Shown: piece by piece, positions 34,826 through 46,000 of the stretch
How the letters are laid out: every line of letters starts with the position of its first letter
Position numbering within the stretch: the stretch's first letter is position 1
Assembly: GCF_018736045.1 (NCBI RefSeq)
Contig: NZ_CP076133.1
Location: forward strand, 1,426,001-1,490,000
From: Flammeovirga yaeyamensis
GTDB lineage: Bacteria > Bacteroidota > Bacteroidia > Cytophagales > Flammeovirgaceae
Direction of reading: 5' to 3'
DNA length: 64,000 nt
The notes under the pieces: generated by a model
What the model was told of the DNA's origin: nothing
What the model saw: only the letters and a program-made list of their open reading frames with translations
The model's database searches: none
Position numbers and translations under genes: made by a program

Positions 34826-37249
34826 TTATAAATCTTTCTTCTTATACAATACCAACCTCTTTTTCTCAAAAGGAATGGGGTAAGCACTTATCCAAACTTC
34901 GGGTTTTAAATCGAGTTTTTCTTTATCGAAAGCCAATACAAAAGCTTCTATTTTCTTTCCAAGCATGTTGTCATCCAAAGGGAAATAATAGGTATAGTTT
35001 TTATCCGTTTTTTTAACTCTATATTCCCATGTGTTACTCGGGTACGACGGACTTCTATCAGGAGCACCAACATATTCTCCATCTATTTTTAATGAAGCCA
35101 ATGCCATCTCTTCTCCATGTTCTCCATTAATAGCCACACACAGGTAACTTCCTTTTGGAATTTCTGATAAAGTGAACTCGTTTTTCCATGCCGCTACTGC
35201 TTGATATAACTGAGATTCATCCCAATGCCATTGCACATAAGGAGGTTGTAAATTAGAAGCCTTCCATTGATTCATATCTAGTTGATGTCCTTCTTTATAT
35301 CCTTTTATATCCTGGATTCTCATAAAAGTGTATGGAAAACTGAGGTAACGAATCTCGCCTAATTCCTTTAAAGAAATATTAATATGCGTACCTGTCATAA
35401 ACATTGCACTTTTCCAATGAGTAAGATTTTTAGAGACCTTAAAATATTCCCATTCATAATCTTTATAAGGTTGCAAAGCGTATTCATCGGGAACATCAAT
35501 TATAAGTGAATCTAAGGAGGTTAATTCTCCTAAATCTAATCTCAAGGCTGCTTTATAAGGATGAAAAGAATCATATTTAGTTGAAACAGAAAATAGAGTA
35601 GTAGGGTCGTTATCAAATAAATATCGGTCTCACGTTTCTCTATTTAAAAACTGTTTTTGCTCAAAGAAAGCGTCCCTAGCTGCTTGTACTGCTGGAAATT
35701 TAGTATCTCCTGAACGCTTCAAAGATCGAGCTTCCAATGAATTATTATCGACTTCAAATTGAGTGGCTTCATAAAGCGATACAACATCTTCAGGTACATC
35801 AACTTTTTGCATCTCACCAATCTTACGATGATAATCATATACAAAAGGTTCACCCTCAAACTTCACTTTAAGTTGTCTGTTTTTTAATAGCTTTGAAATG
35901 GATTTATTCTCTAAAACTGCTCTATCATATTTAGCTAAATCACCCCTTACTTCTATTTTCATTTCTTCACCTTGAAAACCTAGAAGATCAATAATGACAC
36001 TATCCTGACTCGCAGAAGGATGTTTAAAATAATCGATGCCTGTTAGTATCAGTTCTTCATTTTTTACTGTGGATGCTTCTATAAGACAAGCTCTAAAAGG
36101 AAGGACTTCAATTTGTATTTTATCTTGATAGTCATAATCACCTAGTTCTCTCTGAGTAGGATGATAAGAACGGAAACTCACATTTTGTCCATTATCCTCC
36201 AGCCCTAAGTCTTTGATATCGATTTCAACTATCTTCTTTTCCCAAGATAAGTTTTTTAAAGTGATAAGTCTTGTGGATGAATTTCCTCGACTGACCACTC
36301 CTTCACCATAAGATTCTGGCAAGAATTTAGCATTCACCATAATCTCCCTATACTTTTGATGTAGATTAAATAGTTGAGCTAATTTTGGAAATTCTTCATC
36401 TTTCATTAACCAAGGGTTGCCATAAATCTGAGGAGCCAAAATCAAGTTTCTATTAAAAGCTTGAAGCACTAAATCGTCTTCCCAATAATCGATACAAGAG
36501 GATATACAAACGCCATGATCCTCCGCTAATCGAGTTAGATTTTCTGGAGGAGTTTGTTTCATGGTTTCTACTCGATGATGTGAAGCCGTACTGCTATTTG
36601 CCATATGTACATCGATATACGTTTCTGCACCATCAATAAGAAAAGTGGTAGCATATTGCTTGCCTTTTTCTCCTAAATCAATTCGATGATTCAAAACCAC
36701 AAGCTCAGGAGAATAGGTTTGACATTCTTTCATCATATCTGCAAAAAGATCTTGTTTGTCCTTTCGTAGCACTCCACACACCGCATCAAATTTGAAAAGA
36801 CCAAATTCATAATCTTTGCATAAACTCACGATCATATTTTTTCGAGAAGAAATGGAACTGTCTGTAGTTCCAAAACCATCCGGACCTCCCCAAATTCCAA
36901 GTTGAGTATTCATCTTTTTCGCTTCTGAATACACTAAGTCAAACCCATGAGGGAAACGTTTTTTGAACCTTTCGTCCTCCATTGATCCATAGTAATTTCT
37001 ACCATCTAATGTACCTGCATCAAAGGCATAGATGTCTAGATTCATCCCATAGGTATCGTGAAGCCATTGGAAAAATTTTAAGTTTGCGACAGTCTGTTCT
37101 TCTGTTGGTCCCTCATTGGTGTGGTTGATCCAAGAGAAGTATTCAGATTTAGAAGGCGTCTGTTCTGTAATATTTTTATCCGATTGTCCGTACACCAAAG
37201 AGGGAACACCAACACAACAGATCGCTATAGTTTTAATTAGTTTTTTCAT
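34826..37249 (-). pseudogene. Clan GH-D-like glycoside hydrolase with F5/8C-type domain, broken by in-frame TGA at codon 540
   Basis: The frame from the ATG at 37249 has a signal peptide (MKKLIKTIAICCVGVPSLVYGQ) and a TIM-barrel region with FKFDAVCG (Asp155, candidate nucleophile of the KxD type found in GH27/GH36), LGIWGGPDG and DGAETYIDVH. TGA occurs at 35632-35630, after which the same frame continues to 34826 with no shift. The stop falls inside a discoidin-like domain: AARDAFFEQKQFLNRET before it and DNDPTTLFS plus ALRLDLGELTSLDSLIIDV after it. Read through, the product would be about 807 residues. Cause: nonsense mutation or sequencing error. The truncated 539-residue form keeps the whole barrel and might remain active. 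Alpha-galactosidase-like activity is plausible, not certain. Confidence 0.7.
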
Positions 37250-37302
37250 GATAAGATTTAAAAAAAGGCCATCCCAATTTTAATTTGAAACAGCCTTGAT
37301 GA

Positions 37303-39456
37303 TTACTGAGATGGATTCGCTGATGTGATCAGCAATGATATGGATTGGGTATCCCTAGAATTAGGCCCGATATGAAAGATAAATTCCCCAGGTTCGAATA
37401 CCTTGTTTCGACTATTCTGATTCCAAAAAGAAAGCTGATCCTTTTTTATACTAAACCTGACTTCTTCAGCACTTTTTGCTTTCAAATCAACTTGTTTAAA
37501 ATCAATTAATCTTCGAATAGGTTGAGTGATGCTTGCCACAGGATCTTGAACATAAAGTTGTACCGTTTCTTTGGATGACAAATCACTTACATTTTCTATC
37601 TGACATGTAATTTCAATACTATCATCTTTCTGATATTCGGTTTTTACACTTTTGGGATTTCCGTATTTTATTTCACTGTAACTCATCCCAAATCCAAACG
37701 GAAACAAAGGTTTACCATGTTGAGTTTTATAATTGTCATGTTGTGGGCGACCACTATTGCGGTGATTATAATACATCGGAATTTGATTAGTAGATTTGGG
37801 GAAAGTAGTAGTTAGTCTACCCGATGGATTATAATCTCCAAACAATAGATCGGCCAATGCATTACCGGCTTCTGCACCAGGATGCCAAGCCAATAAAAGG
37901 GCGTCAGAATTATCTAATTCTTTTTGAAGTGCCAATGGTCTTCCGTTAAAAATAACAGTAACGATTTCAACACCTGTTTTACTTAGTTTCTCTAAAATTT
38001 TTTGTTGATCTACAGCCAATTCGATATTAATTTTAGAATTATTCTCTCCGAATTCATCAGCTTGTTCTCCTAAACATAGAATGATTAAATCCGTTTGTGG
38101 CTGAAGCTTAGTAGTTACATTAATTCCAACATTTTGAATACCTTCCAAGGGAGAAATTACATTTTTTGCATCACCAACAGATTTCCACCAACCCATCAAT
38201 TCTTTTTCTTCAGCAAAAGGCCCCAAAATAGCGATGGATTTATATTTATCTTTTTTGATAGGAAGTAGGTGATGTGAATTTTTTAAAAGCACCATACTTT
38301 CACGAGCTGATTGTCTTACCAATGCTCTAAATTGTTGCTTTTCTTCCTTAGTTATTATTTGATGTTCATCGACATATGGCTGATCAAACAAACCTGATTT
38401 AAATTTGATATACAACACACGCTTGACGGCTTGATCAATTTTTCTATGGAGATTTTCTGATAATTTTAGTTGAGCAATTTGTTCATAGCTTCTGCTTTTC
38501 ATTTCCATATCTACCCCAGAATTTAAGGCTAATAATGCAGCTGAAATAGAGTCCTCAGCAGAACCGTGTAAAATCAATTCTGTGACGGCATCCCAATCGC
38601 TTACCACAACACCTTCAAAATTGTAATCATCTTTCAAAACCTTATTTAAAGTATAAGGATTTGCACTAGCCGGAGTTCCACTAATATCATTAAAGGCACT
38701 CATCACCGATAAAGCTCCGGCTGTAATTCCATACTCAAAAGGAGGAAGGTAAGTATCATGCAAAGTCTGTTTTGAGATTTCTGTGTACTGATAATCTCGT
38801 CCACCTTCCGCAGCTCCATAACCTACATAATGCTTTAAACAGGCAATCACTTGTTGATCTTTATGCTGTAAATCACCTTGATAACCAGAAATTACAGCCT
38901 CTCCGAAAAGTGCATTTAAGTAGGGATCTTCACCATAACATTCTGATATTCGACCCCATCGAGCGTCTCTAGATACATCTACCATAGGAGCAAATGCCCA
39001 ATCAATTCCAGCATGAGCCGCTTCTTTTGCTGCTACTTGTGACGCTTTAAATACTAGCTCTTTATTCCAAGAACAAGATTGTGCTAAATTGATTGGGAAA
39101 GTTGTTTCGTAACCATGAATAACATCGTGAGCAAATAAAATTGGAATGCCTAATCGACTGTTTTCTACAGCTATTTTTTGAAGCTTATTTCTTTCTTGTA
39201 CAGAGTAAAATGATGTTCTCCCATTTAATATAGATCCCACATTTCCTTTTTTCACTTCAAGCTCAACCAAAGAATCAATTTGAGGAACATAATGCTGTTG
39301 CAATTGACCTAATTTTTCTTCTAAAGTCATTAAAGAAAGAACAGAATCAGCTTTTACTAAATTTAGATCTTTAGGACTACTATCATTTGCTTGTTGTTTT
39401 TCTTGACAAGCTAAAAAGAGTAAGCTTCCTAAGAGGTAAAAGAAATACTTTTTCAT
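37303..39456 (-). CDS. GH3 beta-glucosidase, BglX-like lipoprotein
   Basis: 717 residues with a lipoprotein signal (MKKYFFYLLGSLLFLAC). GH3 motifs: FAHDVIHGYETTFPI, DARWGRISECYGEDPYL, and VVVSDWDAVTEL with nucleophile Asp287. SDWDA and the HDVIHG stretch place it in the BglX-type branch, different from the two NWWNEALHG paralogues in block A. The C-terminus has the usual alpha/beta and FN3-like domains ending FHIGPNSRD. It probably removes terminal beta-glucose or related sugars in the periplasm. It lies 53 bp upstream of the broken GH-D-like gene, with a possible attenuator hairpin between them, and 3 bp downstream of the beta-helix lipoprotein gene. Confidence 0.88.
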   Translation of the reverse strand: MKKYFFYLLGSLLFLACQEKQQANDSSPKDLNLVKADSVLSLMTLEEKLGQLQQHYVPQIDSLVELEVKKGNVGSILNGRTSFYSVQERNKLQKIAVENSRLGIPILFAHDVIHGYETTFPINLAQSCSWNKELVFKASQVAAKEAAHAGIDWAFAPMVDVSRDARWGRISECYGEDPYLNALFGEAVISGYQGDLQHKDQQVIACLKHYVGYGAAEGGRDYQYTEISKQTLHDTYLPPFEYGITAGALSVMSAFNDISGTPASANPYTLNKVLKDDYNFEGVVVSDWDAVTELILHGSAEDSISAALLALNSGVDMEMKSRSYEQIAQLKLSENLHRKIDQAVKRVLYIKFKSGLFDQPYVDEHQIITKEEKQQFRALVRQSARESMVLLKNSHHLLPIKKDKYKSIAILGPFAEEKELMGWWKSVGDAKNVISPLEGIQNVGINVTTKLQPQTDLIILCLGEQADEFGENNSKINIELAVDQQKILEKLSKTGVEIVTVIFNGRPLALQKELDNSDALLLAWHPGAEAGNALADLLFGDYNPSGRLTTTFPKSTNQIPMYYNHRNSGRPQHDNYKTQHGKPLFPFGFGMSYSEIKYGNPKSVKTEYQKDDSIEITCQIENVSDLSSKETVQLYVQDPVASITQPIRRLIDFKQVDLKAKSAEEVRFSIKKDQLSFWNQNSRNKVFEPGEFIFHIGPNSRDTQSISLLITSANPSQ

Positions 39457-39459
39457 GGT

Positions 39460-41388
39460 TTAGTTTGTTGTAGAGGTTTCAAAATATCCAATATCAGGAG
39501 CGCTTCCCTCAAAAGGTAGATCCATATTTTTACCCGCATCAATAAGTGGACTGCCCACTTTCGGTACATAATATTGATTACTCATATCTCCAGTTTTCCA
39601 AATCAAGGCATCACCAAAAAGGTTTTGACTTTCAGTGATTTGATCAGAGAGTTTCCATTCAGAACCATCTAGAAAATTATGGGTAAACATCACCTGACCA
39701 CCAACAGAGTAAACATCGAATGTTTTGCTTTCAATAAATAAGTTATTGTGAATGTTGAACTCGCCTAAATTCTGACCCTTTATCAAGATTCCATAAACAT
39801 TTTTATCAAAAACATTATTATAAATGTGGATATCATCAAATGTCCAATCTTGGCTGTTATCAATATAAATTCCAGAACCACCTGCCCAATTGTATTGGTA
39901 GCGATCATTTCGAAAAATATTATTTCTGATGTGGATGTTTTCCCTTCCCATATTCCATAAAGCAATGCCCATTCCCTTGTTTTCAATCAAACAATCTCGT
40001 ATCAAAACATGGGGTGTTCCAATTTCCAATCCTTCTTTTGAACTGACTTTATTTTGATCTGATATATGAATATTATAAACTTCAATGTTTAATGATGAAG
40101 CTTTCGCATTAAATATCCTAGGGTGATTTACCAAAGACAACCAAGTATTTGATACGACATCATGCACCTTATTTCCTGGCCCTAAATTCCATAATTCTAT
40201 GGCAATATCTTCACCCCATAACTCATCTTCTTCGCTTAAATTTGTGGTGATATTATAGAATTCGCAATCTCTAAAATAACCATCAAACATAAATTTGATA
40301 CCATAACCTTCGTCATCATCAATTTGTATGTTGTAAATCTCAGCACCTTTTAACTGTCCCAAATTCAAGTTTCCAGAAGATCCATTATCAAAATCTTTAC
40401 TGCTATTGATAAACGAACAATCATTTACTCGAATACCTTCTAAATAATACTCCGGTTCTTTGTACCATTCTTTGTTTCCTGCAGCAATTATCGCCCCTCT
40501 CATCTCACAGTTTTTGATAGTTAAATCATGAAGATGAATATTATTACGATTCTCTACCCAAAGTCCCGCTTTCAGTTGTTTATTTTCTCCATCAATCGTT
40601 AAATGACTCACTGATTGATTTCCATCAACCGGAGCAAGTGCTTTGGAACCCAAATACCGTTTAACTTCACGATCTGGAGAAATCAATTGAATTAAACTTC
40701 CTTCATACCAATTGCTGTAATCTTTCGATAATGTATTGATATTGTCGGGTACACTCACACCACTAGAACGGATAATCACATTCTCTTTATTTTCCCCTTT
40801 TAAATGAATTCCAGGCTTTATCATAATCGGCTCCACTTCCTGATACTCTCCATTAAAAATATAAAGCGTATCGTTTTCATTTTCAGGTATAAAATGAGCG
40901 GCATATGAAATTGATTTAAAAGGCTGATCGATTGTTCCAGATAAAGGATGATCAATACCATTTGGGGAAACATAATATATAATTTGAGATGGAGAAGGAG
41001 AGGCTTCGCCAAATATTGTTCTTAACTGATAATTGGATAACGAGATTCCAACTTGAGTGTCATTTTCATCAAAAATTAAAACTCTCCAGAATAAATAGGC
41101 ACCGAAGGGTAATTCCTCTTCTAAAGTAATCTGATGTTCTGTAGTTTCTCGTTCTAAAACAATGTCATTGAATAAAGAATCATAAGCTATTTGTAATTGA
41201 TAATAGGAGGCATTCCCGACGGTATCCCACTCAAAAGAAGGCAATACCTCAACATCAATTACTTGATGTGCAGGAGATACTAAATCAAATGTTGAGTAAA
41301 TGATTTCAGGTTCTTTTTCTGTAGTATCCAGTTGTTCTTTACAACCGATCATTAGAAAAAGAGACAAAATGTATGTTAGCATTTTCAT
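39460..41388 (-). CDS. Right-handed beta-helix lipoprotein (DUF1565-like), candidate polysaccharide lyase
   Basis: 642 residues from the ATG at 41388, chosen because it begins a lipoprotein signal (MKMLTYILSLFLMIGC); the open frame upstream runs through a dispersed hairpin repeat. An FN3-like domain (about 30-125) is followed by a DUF1565-type entry (YYVSPNGIDHPLSGTIDQPF) and a long parallel beta-helix with recurring N-H-D-rich turns to the C-terminus. The helix is clearly related to both beta-helix modules of the 2480-residue protein nearby; all share LWGEDIAIELWNLGPGN-type and GIALWN-type segments. Such helices occur in lyases, GH28-like hydrolases and epimerases. The activity is not known. 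Confidence 0.65.
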   Translation of the reverse strand: MKMLTYILSLFLMIGCKEQLDTTEKEPEIIYSTFDLVSPAHQVIDVEVLPSFEWDTVGNASYYQLQIAYDSLFNDIVLERETTEHQITLEEELPFGAYLFWRVLIFDENDTQVGISLSNYQLRTIFGEASPSPSQIIYYVSPNGIDHPLSGTIDQPFKSISYAAHFIPENENDTLYIFNGEYQEVEPIMIKPGIHLKGENKENVIIRSSGVSVPDNINTLSKDYSNWYEGSLIQLISPDREVKRYLGSKALAPVDGNQSVSHLTIDGENKQLKAGLWVENRNNIHLHDLTIKNCEMRGAIIAAGNKEWYKEPEYYLEGIRVNDCSFINSSKDFDNGSSGNLNLGQLKGAEIYNIQIDDDEGYGIKFMFDGYFRDCEFYNITTNLSEEDELWGEDIAIELWNLGPGNKVHDVVSNTWLSLVNHPRIFNAKASSLNIEVYNIHISDQNKVSSKEGLEIGTPHVLIRDCLIENKGMGIALWNMGRENIHIRNNIFRNDRYQYNWAGGSGIYIDNSQDWTFDDIHIYNNVFDKNVYGILIKGQNLGEFNIHNNLFIESKTFDVYSVGGQVMFTHNFLDGSEWKLSDQITESQNLFGDALIWKTGDMSNQYYVPKVGSPLIDAGKNMDLPFEGSAPDIGYFETSTTN

Positions 41389-41416
41389 GGGAGTGGAATA
41401 ATATGAATTTGGGAAG

Positions 41417-41446
41417 TAGGGACGCTGCAGAGCAACGTCCGTACAC
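41417..41446. repeat. Dispersed hairpin element, copy 2 (inverted)
   Basis: On the minus strand it reads GTACGGACGTTGC, then CTGCAGCGTCC; 24 of 26 positions agree with copy 1 at 19119-19142. The stem has one mismatch here. It sits between the SusD stop and the start of the beta-helix lipoprotein gene, inside an operon. Confidence 0.6.
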
Positions 41447-41509
41447 TTGTCCAAATGAAAATTAGAGTACTACAGTCCTCCGAAGAGGATCAATATTGAA
41501 TTCAACTTT

Positions 41510-43057
41510 TTATAAATTCTCGTTATAGATACTTTCTTCTGTAGGAATAGCCCAAACAAAACTTTCACTATCGTAAGGTTCTGTGGCAAATCCTTCTCTA
41601 TCTCCAGGAGGAATATTCATTTTTAAAGATCTTAAATAATCCACACGATCAGGCTCACCAAACATTTCGACCATTCGCTCTGTATGAATCAAATCTTCTG
41701 TCAAATCTCCAGTAGATATTTCGACAAATGCACCACCCACTGTTTCATCCCAAGAACGTTGTCTTACTTTATTTAGATCACTTGCAGAACCAGTTAAATC
41801 ACCATTTTTAAATCGTAGAATACTTCTAGTTAGCTGAATTTCTCCTAAACGAATTAAGGGTACGTTTGTAAAGAATAGTTCTGCACTCTTATAATATTTA
41901 AATGGCCAAACTGTGGTAACATCTTGGATTTCAACTCTAGAGTCGACATCCATATTTCCACTCGCTTTATCTGCAGGATAACGAACCGCCATTAACTGTT
42001 GGAATCGTTTATCTCTACGTGCTTCGATATTGAATAAAATAGAGTTAGGGGTCTTCAACCAATTTAATTTATTGATCAGTGTATTCGACATTCTATTCTC
42101 TGTCCAGCTACACATCAAATTATTTTCGTACGTGTGGTTAATTACACTAAAGTGATGAGGAGTAGCTAAAGTGATATCATAGAAAGGAATATAGAAAATT
42201 GTTTCTCTTCCTCTTTCTAGCCCTACTTTATTAAACGCCTCAATTGGATCTTCTGATAAATCATATTCACCGCCATTTTGATCAATTATCTCATTACAAA
42301 GTGATAAAGCATCGGTATATTCTCCTCTAGAAAAATGTACCTTCATCAACATCGCTTTAGCAGCAAATTTATTGGCTCTTACCGAATAACTTTGATGATG
42401 TACCCCTTCTAAATATTTATCAGGTAACAATTCAGTTGCCTTTTTGAAATCACTTAAAATCAGGTCGAAAATTTGCTGTGTAGTACCAGTTTCTGGACTT
42501 TTAGCTTCTTCCAATGAATTTGGATATGTCAATCGCAAAGGCAAGTCGGGTGTGTTGTTATTACCAGAAGGAGAGTAGGCATGACCGTAGAAAGTCTGAA
42601 GATAATAATAGGCCATACCTCTCATGAAATAAATTTCACCGACAATTCTGTCGAAGTTATTTCTTTTATTTTCATCGCTTGCTCCAGGGAAAGGGTCTCC
42701 ATTGTTGTCAGCAATAAATTCTAAAGCATTATTTGCCGAACTTATGGTTCTATACAACAAATTGAAGTTTCTTTTTGACCATGTATTGTGTTCTTTTGTG
42801 TTTCTCCAATAGCCCCAACTTGGGTCACTAACCCAATTCACGTCATCGCCCATACTATTTTTGAAAATGGCATAATTCACGTAAGGGATATTCCAATGAT
42901 GTCCACTGTATACACTGGCATACAATCCAATAGGAACTCTTTCGAACTCATCAATGGTGGTCCAAGGATTTTGTGGTGGTCGTTCTAAATCAAAGTAGTT
43001 TTCGCAACTGCTTAAAGATAGAGTAATGATGATAAGTAATAGTCTAATATATTTCAT
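41510..43057 (-). CDS. SusD/RagB-family nutrient-binding lipoprotein
   Basis: 515 residues with a lipoprotein signal (LLLIIITLSLSSC). The N-terminal ENYFDLERPPQNPW, the helical repeats with AYYYLQTFYG and KFAAKAMLMKVHFSRGEYTDA, and the C-terminal LTRSILRFKNGDLTGSASDLNKVRQRSW are characteristic of SusD proteins, whose TPR-like helices bind the glycan on the cell surface and form a lid on the SusC channel. It follows the SusC gene by 13 nt, the standard SusCD order. The bound glycan cannot be told from the sequence. Confidence 0.93.
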   Translation of the reverse strand: MKYIRLLLIIITLSLSSCENYFDLERPPQNPWTTIDEFERVPIGLYASVYSGHHWNIPYVNYAIFKNSMGDDVNWVSDPSWGYWRNTKEHNTWSKRNFNLLYRTISSANNALEFIADNNGDPFPGASDENKRNNFDRIVGEIYFMRGMAYYYLQTFYGHAYSPSGNNNTPDLPLRLTYPNSLEEAKSPETGTTQQIFDLILSDFKKATELLPDKYLEGVHHQSYSVRANKFAAKAMLMKVHFSRGEYTDALSLCNEIIDQNGGEYDLSEDPIEAFNKVGLERGRETIFYIPFYDITLATPHHFSVINHTYENNLMCSWTENRMSNTLINKLNWLKTPNSILFNIEARRDKRFQQLMAVRYPADKASGNMDVDSRVEIQDVTTVWPFKYYKSAELFFTNVPLIRLGEIQLTRSILRFKNGDLTGSASDLNKVRQRSWDETVGGAFVEISTGDLTEDLIHTERMVEMFGEPDRVDYLRSLKMNIPPGDREGFATEPYDSESFVWAIPTEESIYNENL

Positions 43058-43070
43058 AGTTCATACTTCT

Positions 43071-46000
43071 TTAGAAGTTGGCATTTAGTCCAATTACAAC
43101 AGATTTAGTTTGAGGTATTGATGAAGAGAATTTTACAAATTCAGCACCTTCAGGGTCAAAGCCTGGATATTCAGTAAATGTCCATAAGTTGGTACCTTGT
43201 ACATAAATTCTAAATGATTTCATTCTCAGTTTACTGCATAACTGATCAGAGAAATTATAACCAAGAGAAACATTTCTTAAACGAATAAAATCGCCTTTAT
43301 AAAGTTCTCTATTATGATATACATCTGAGTTATCGAATCCTGTCATTGGTTTTCCATCAACAATGTAAGTACCTCTTGCTCTTAATTGAGGGTATTTTGT
43401 TACATCTCCTTCTTTTTTCCAAGAATCCGTTCTCACTTCGGATAATAACATTCTGGTCTCATTAGGCACTGTAGAAATCTGACGGTCATAATCCATAATA
43501 TAATTACCACCTGAGAACGTAAACATAAAGCTGAAGTCAAAACCTTTAAAATTGAATGAGTTGGTGATACCACCATAATAGGTAGGGTCTGCAGATTTAC
43601 CTTCTTGATAGAACCTGTTTTGTTCCATATTAGTGGTAGTGGCATAGGTTAAACTATCTTGACCAGCTGAGTTCTGAGCCCTTCTTGTTTCCCCAGTTTG
43701 ATTATAATGATTTTGATCGACGACATAGATCATCGGGACACCATTTGATGGATCAACACCTGCCCAATCAGAAATATACCACTCTTTTCTTTTTCTACTA
43801 GATCTAGATACAGAAGGAGTATTACTGTGGATTAACCCTTTACCAGTATCATCCAATTCTGGAGTTAGACTAATAATTTCGTTTTTGTTCAAAGCGATAT
43901 TAAAACTAGTTCTCCACTCGAAACTTCCTTTTTTGATATTGACAGTATAGAATTCTAATTCTAAACCAGAGTTGATCATATCACCCACATTACTAAAAAT
44001 GGAGTTTTTATCGTAATCGTAAGTGCCTTGTCCAAAATCTAAATTATCCGACGATACACCTGCTGACCAGGGTACAGGAACAGGAAGTAACATACCATCT
44101 ACATATCTGGAATAGTAAGCAATAGAACCATTGATTTTATTTCCTAAGAATCCAAAGTCCAAACCAACGTCGGCACTTCTTGTGGTTTCCCAAGTCAGGT
44201 TGTTCACGGCGAGGTTGATAGGCAATGTACCATTCACACCCATAATACTCTGGCCACCGTAAGAAACGTTTCCGTTATAGTTAATTACATCTAATCCCGA
44301 TTGAACATTTTGGTTACCCGTCTCTCCATAACTACCTCTTAGTTTTAAAGTGACATCATCACCTAAAAAGTCCATAAAAGGTTCGTCGGATAAGAACCAT
44401 CCTGCAGAAGCAGCTATAAAAGTACCCCAACGGTGGTCAGCTGTAAAAGCAGAAGTTCCATCCCTTCTTAAACTGATACCAAATAAATATTTATTGTTGA
44501 ATTTATAATTAAAACGACCAAAGAAACCCATTAAGTAACGTTCTCCATTTAAACCGGCATACATATCAGTCATTACATTAGGGTTACCTAATTCTTGATA
44601 AATACCGGTCAATCCTTCTCCTTGTAACACTCTAGAATACTGACTCATTTGTTGAGTTTCTAAACCACCAACAATATTAAAATCATGTTTTTCAAATGTT
44701 TTCTGATAAGTAAGGAAACCATTAACATTAATACTAGAGTAGGTGACTGCTTCTTCACGAGCCCTAGAAGTAGGTTCTTGGCCACCATTTAAATAAATGT
44801 CTTTACTCTGCCATTCTACCACATTACTCTGTAAGATATCAGTAGATAATTCTGAGCGGAACGATAATCCATCCACACCAGGGATTTTATAATCCAAGTA
44901 AAGACCTGCCAATCCACGGTATTGCTTCACATTGTTTAATGTGTTTCTTGGATCATTCATGGCAACAGGATTGGATCCCGTGTAGGGGTTGTAGTAGTTC
45001 GTAGGATTGTTAGGATCCTGAACAGGGAACCAAGGCAATGCATAAGTGATCACACTTGTTGTACCACTTTCTCTTCTTTCGTTATTTGTATAAGCAATAT
45101 TGATTTTCGCTCCGAATTTTAAACGATCTCCACCAGGTTTAAAATCAAGGTTGGATAAAAGACCAAAGCGCTCAAAATTATTGTGATTTTGTACCCCTTT
45201 ATCGTTTCTATAGTTTGCTGAAATATAAAGTGCTAGGTCATCAAAACCTCTTGAACTTGACAAATTGTAATCGTGATACACACCTGGTCTAAAGAGTTCA
45301 TTGAACCAATCGGTATTGATTTTTTCGGCATCTTCTCTATCAATTTTAGTGGTAGCAAAAGGAGAGAAGCGGTAGTGGTCACTTGTTTTAAAATTCCTTG
45401 AATAAGTATTCTGATACGCTTCGTCCATAATACCAAACCAATCGTTGGTATTGGAATAACCTAAATCTTGTGGCGTTCGAGTAAGTTGAGAAAAACCTGT
45501 TGAATGAGAGAAAGAAGTATAACCTGTTCCTTTTTTACCACTTTTGGTAGTCACTAAGATAACACCATTCGAACCTCTTGATCCATAAATTGATGTAGCA
45601 GCAGCATCTTTTAATACTTCTATACTTTCAATATCATTAGGGTTAATCAAAGACATTGGGCTTTGTCCGGAACTACCTAAACCATATGGATTACTATACA
45701 CCGGCATACCATCAATTACCCATAAAGGATCTGTACTAGAGTTAATAGAACCTGTACCTCTAATTTTAATGACCGTTCTAGCACCTGGAGCACCACCAGA
45801 AGTTTGTACTGATACACCTGCGGCCATACCTTGTAAACTCGCTTCAAAACTTGGATTTTGAGTTACTTCTAAGGCATCACCTTTTACGGAAGAAACAGAA
45901 CCAATAATATCTGCTTTCTTTTGTGTACCATAACCCACAACAAGAACTTCTTCTAAAGCGGTTACTTCCCTTACTAATTGAACATTAAATGATGTTCTAT

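Noticed and set aside
35545-35545. Separate gene starting with TTG at 35545 (to 34826, minus strand)
   Set aside because: It is in the same frame as the upstream gene, and its start lies inside a discoidin-like domain that continues across the TGA, so it is the 3' part of one broken gene.
25854-35632. TGA recoded as a sense codon throughout the genome
   Set aside because: Two genes end in TGA in ATGA or TGATG overlaps with the next start, and no other gene contains in-frame TGA.
41389-41454. Start of the beta-helix lipoprotein gene at 41454
   Set aside because: The extra 22 codons translate the dispersed hairpin element and precede a good lipoprotein signal that starts at 41388.
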